NCBI GenBank assembly: GCA_902774195.1
Contig: CACYHM010000054.1
Location: 1 to 6,748 of the forward strand
DNA: 6,748 nt
Source of the DNA: an uncultured Eubacteriales bacterium
GTDB lineage: Bacteria > Bacillota_A > Clostridia > Peptostreptococcales > Anaerovoracaceae
Direction: 5' to 3'
Shown: positions 6,016 to 6,748 of the stretch, piece after piece
How the letters are laid out: every line of letters begins with the position of its first letter
How positions within the stretch are numbered: position 1 is the first letter of the stretch
Notes under the pieces: generated by a model
Database searches by the model: none
What the model was told of the DNA's origin: nothing
Seen by the model: the letters and a program-made list of their open reading frames with translations, nothing else
Made by a program: the position numbers and the translations under genes

Positions 6016-6748
6016 AGATCTGTTTATCGTCTGTTCCAATCTTATCATTTTGTTCCATACGGTCAAAGTTTCTGAAGCTGACAAGCACCATCGATACGGA
6101 CATCACGAACGCCATCAGGTCGGATATCGGGCTGGCGTAAAATACCCCGTATATGCCGAAGAACTTCGGCAGTATCAGCAGGAGAGGTATGAGAAACAGT
6201 CCCTGCCTCGAAAGGGATACCAGGAGTCCCTGTCTGTGATTTCCCGTTGCCGAAAAATACATTATCGTGACCGGCTGTATGTTCTGGAAGAACACCAGCA
6301 TCATGTATATGCGGAGGTACAGTATCGCGAACTGATAGTACAGCTCAGAACCTGTTCCGAATATTGAAATGATCTCCCTCGGGAAGCACTGCAGGCAGAT
6401 GAAGAAAACGACTCCTATCGCAAAAGCTGCGGCAAAGGCTCTCCAGTAAGTTGACTTTACCCTGTCATACCGCTTCGCTCCGAGATTGTAGCCCCAAATA
6501 GGCTGGCAGCCCTGGCCTATCCCGACCGCGAAGGACACCATTATCATGTTGAGCTTCTGGGCTATTCCTGATACGGCCAGCGGGATCTCGGGACCGTAGA
6601 TCGAGTGCGCGCCGTAAGTCTCGAGCACATTATTGAGGACAAGCGCAGTGGTCATCATCAGCATGTGATTGACGAAGTTAGGTATGCCCGCCTCCATGCT
6701 GTCCATCATGTGAGAGTAACTGATGCCCAGTTCACGCAGAGATATCCT
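6014..6748 (-). CDS. MATE-family (MepA-like) efflux transporter, C-terminal half, cut by window edge
   Basis: The C-terminal 244 residues of an integral membrane exporter of the multidrug and toxic compound extrusion family, which usually has 440-460 aa and 12 membrane helices. Transport is normally driven by a Na+ or H+ gradient. The frame stays open to the right edge. The ATG at 6709 is internal, because codons before it (RISLRELGISYSH) read as a normal continuation of the inter-half loop. EAGIPNFV is the usual start of helix 7. The segment VGIGQGCQPIWGYNLGAK is the hallmark helix 8/loop signature of MepA-like members. About six hydrophobic segments follow, matching helices 7-12, and the protein ends in a short charged tail (NDKIGTDDKQI). 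The gene is the upstream partner of the amidohydrolase, and its promoter lies outside the window. The substrate cannot be deduced from sequence. No frameshift is seen in the visible part. Confidence 0.93.
   Translation of the reverse strand, partial: RISLRELGISYSHMMDSMEAGIPNFVNHMLMMTTALVLNNVLETYGAHSIYGPEIPLAVSGIAQKLNMIMVSFAVGIGQGCQPIWGYNLGAKRYDRVKSTYWRAFAAAFAIGVVFFICLQCFPREIISIFGTGSELYYQFAILYLRIYMMLVFFQNIQPVTIMYFSATGNHRQGLLVSLSRQGLFLIPLLLILPKFFGIYGVFYASPISDLMAFVMSVSMVLVSFRNFDRMEQNDKIGTDDKQI

Overview
The window looks like a chromosomal segment from an anaerobic member of the Bacillota, most likely class Clostridia. This rests on an aldo/keto reductase fused to a two-cluster [4Fe-4S] ferredoxin tail, a clostridial-type CxxC ArsC-like protein, strong AGGAGG-type ribosome binding sites, and moderate GC with frequent ATA and AGA/AGG codons. 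No rRNA, tRNA, CRISPR array, insertion sequence or phage gene is visible, and no stretch of 300 bases lacks a gene. Genus-level placement cannot be supported from the sequence alone.

Layout. (1) Positions 1-145 hold a short non-coding region with a candidate extended -10 promoter, plus a possible few codons of a divergent gene leaving the window on the left. (2) About 146-2860 is a plus-strand pair: a membrane-bound diguanylate cyclase (extracellular Cache-like sensor, HAMP, GGDEF) followed 3 nt later by peptidase T. (3) A minus-strand ArsC/Spx-like thioredoxin-fold protein (2894-3247) converges on pepT and diverges from a plus-strand aldo/keto reductase with a C-terminal dicluster ferredoxin domain (3338-4369). 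Their promoters are packed together in a 90-nt spacer. (4) A compact GC-rich hairpin with a short T run (4385-4413) ends the reductase gene. (5) The right third is a minus-strand operon: a MATE-family (MepA-like) efflux transporter, cut by the right window edge, followed after 11 nt by an N-acyl-D-amino-acid deacylase-type amidohydrolase.

How the genes may work together. The left operon joins a c-di-GMP signal producer with an intracellular tripeptidase. The central divergent pair has a redox flavour, with a CxxC thiol protein beside an Fe-S oxidoreductase. The right operon joins a multidrug/toxin-type exporter with an enzyme expected to remove acyl groups from D-amino acids or related N-acyl compounds. 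Every complete gene appears intact. I see ordinary metabolic and signalling genes with some interesting pairings, and no clear evidence of a wholly new system.
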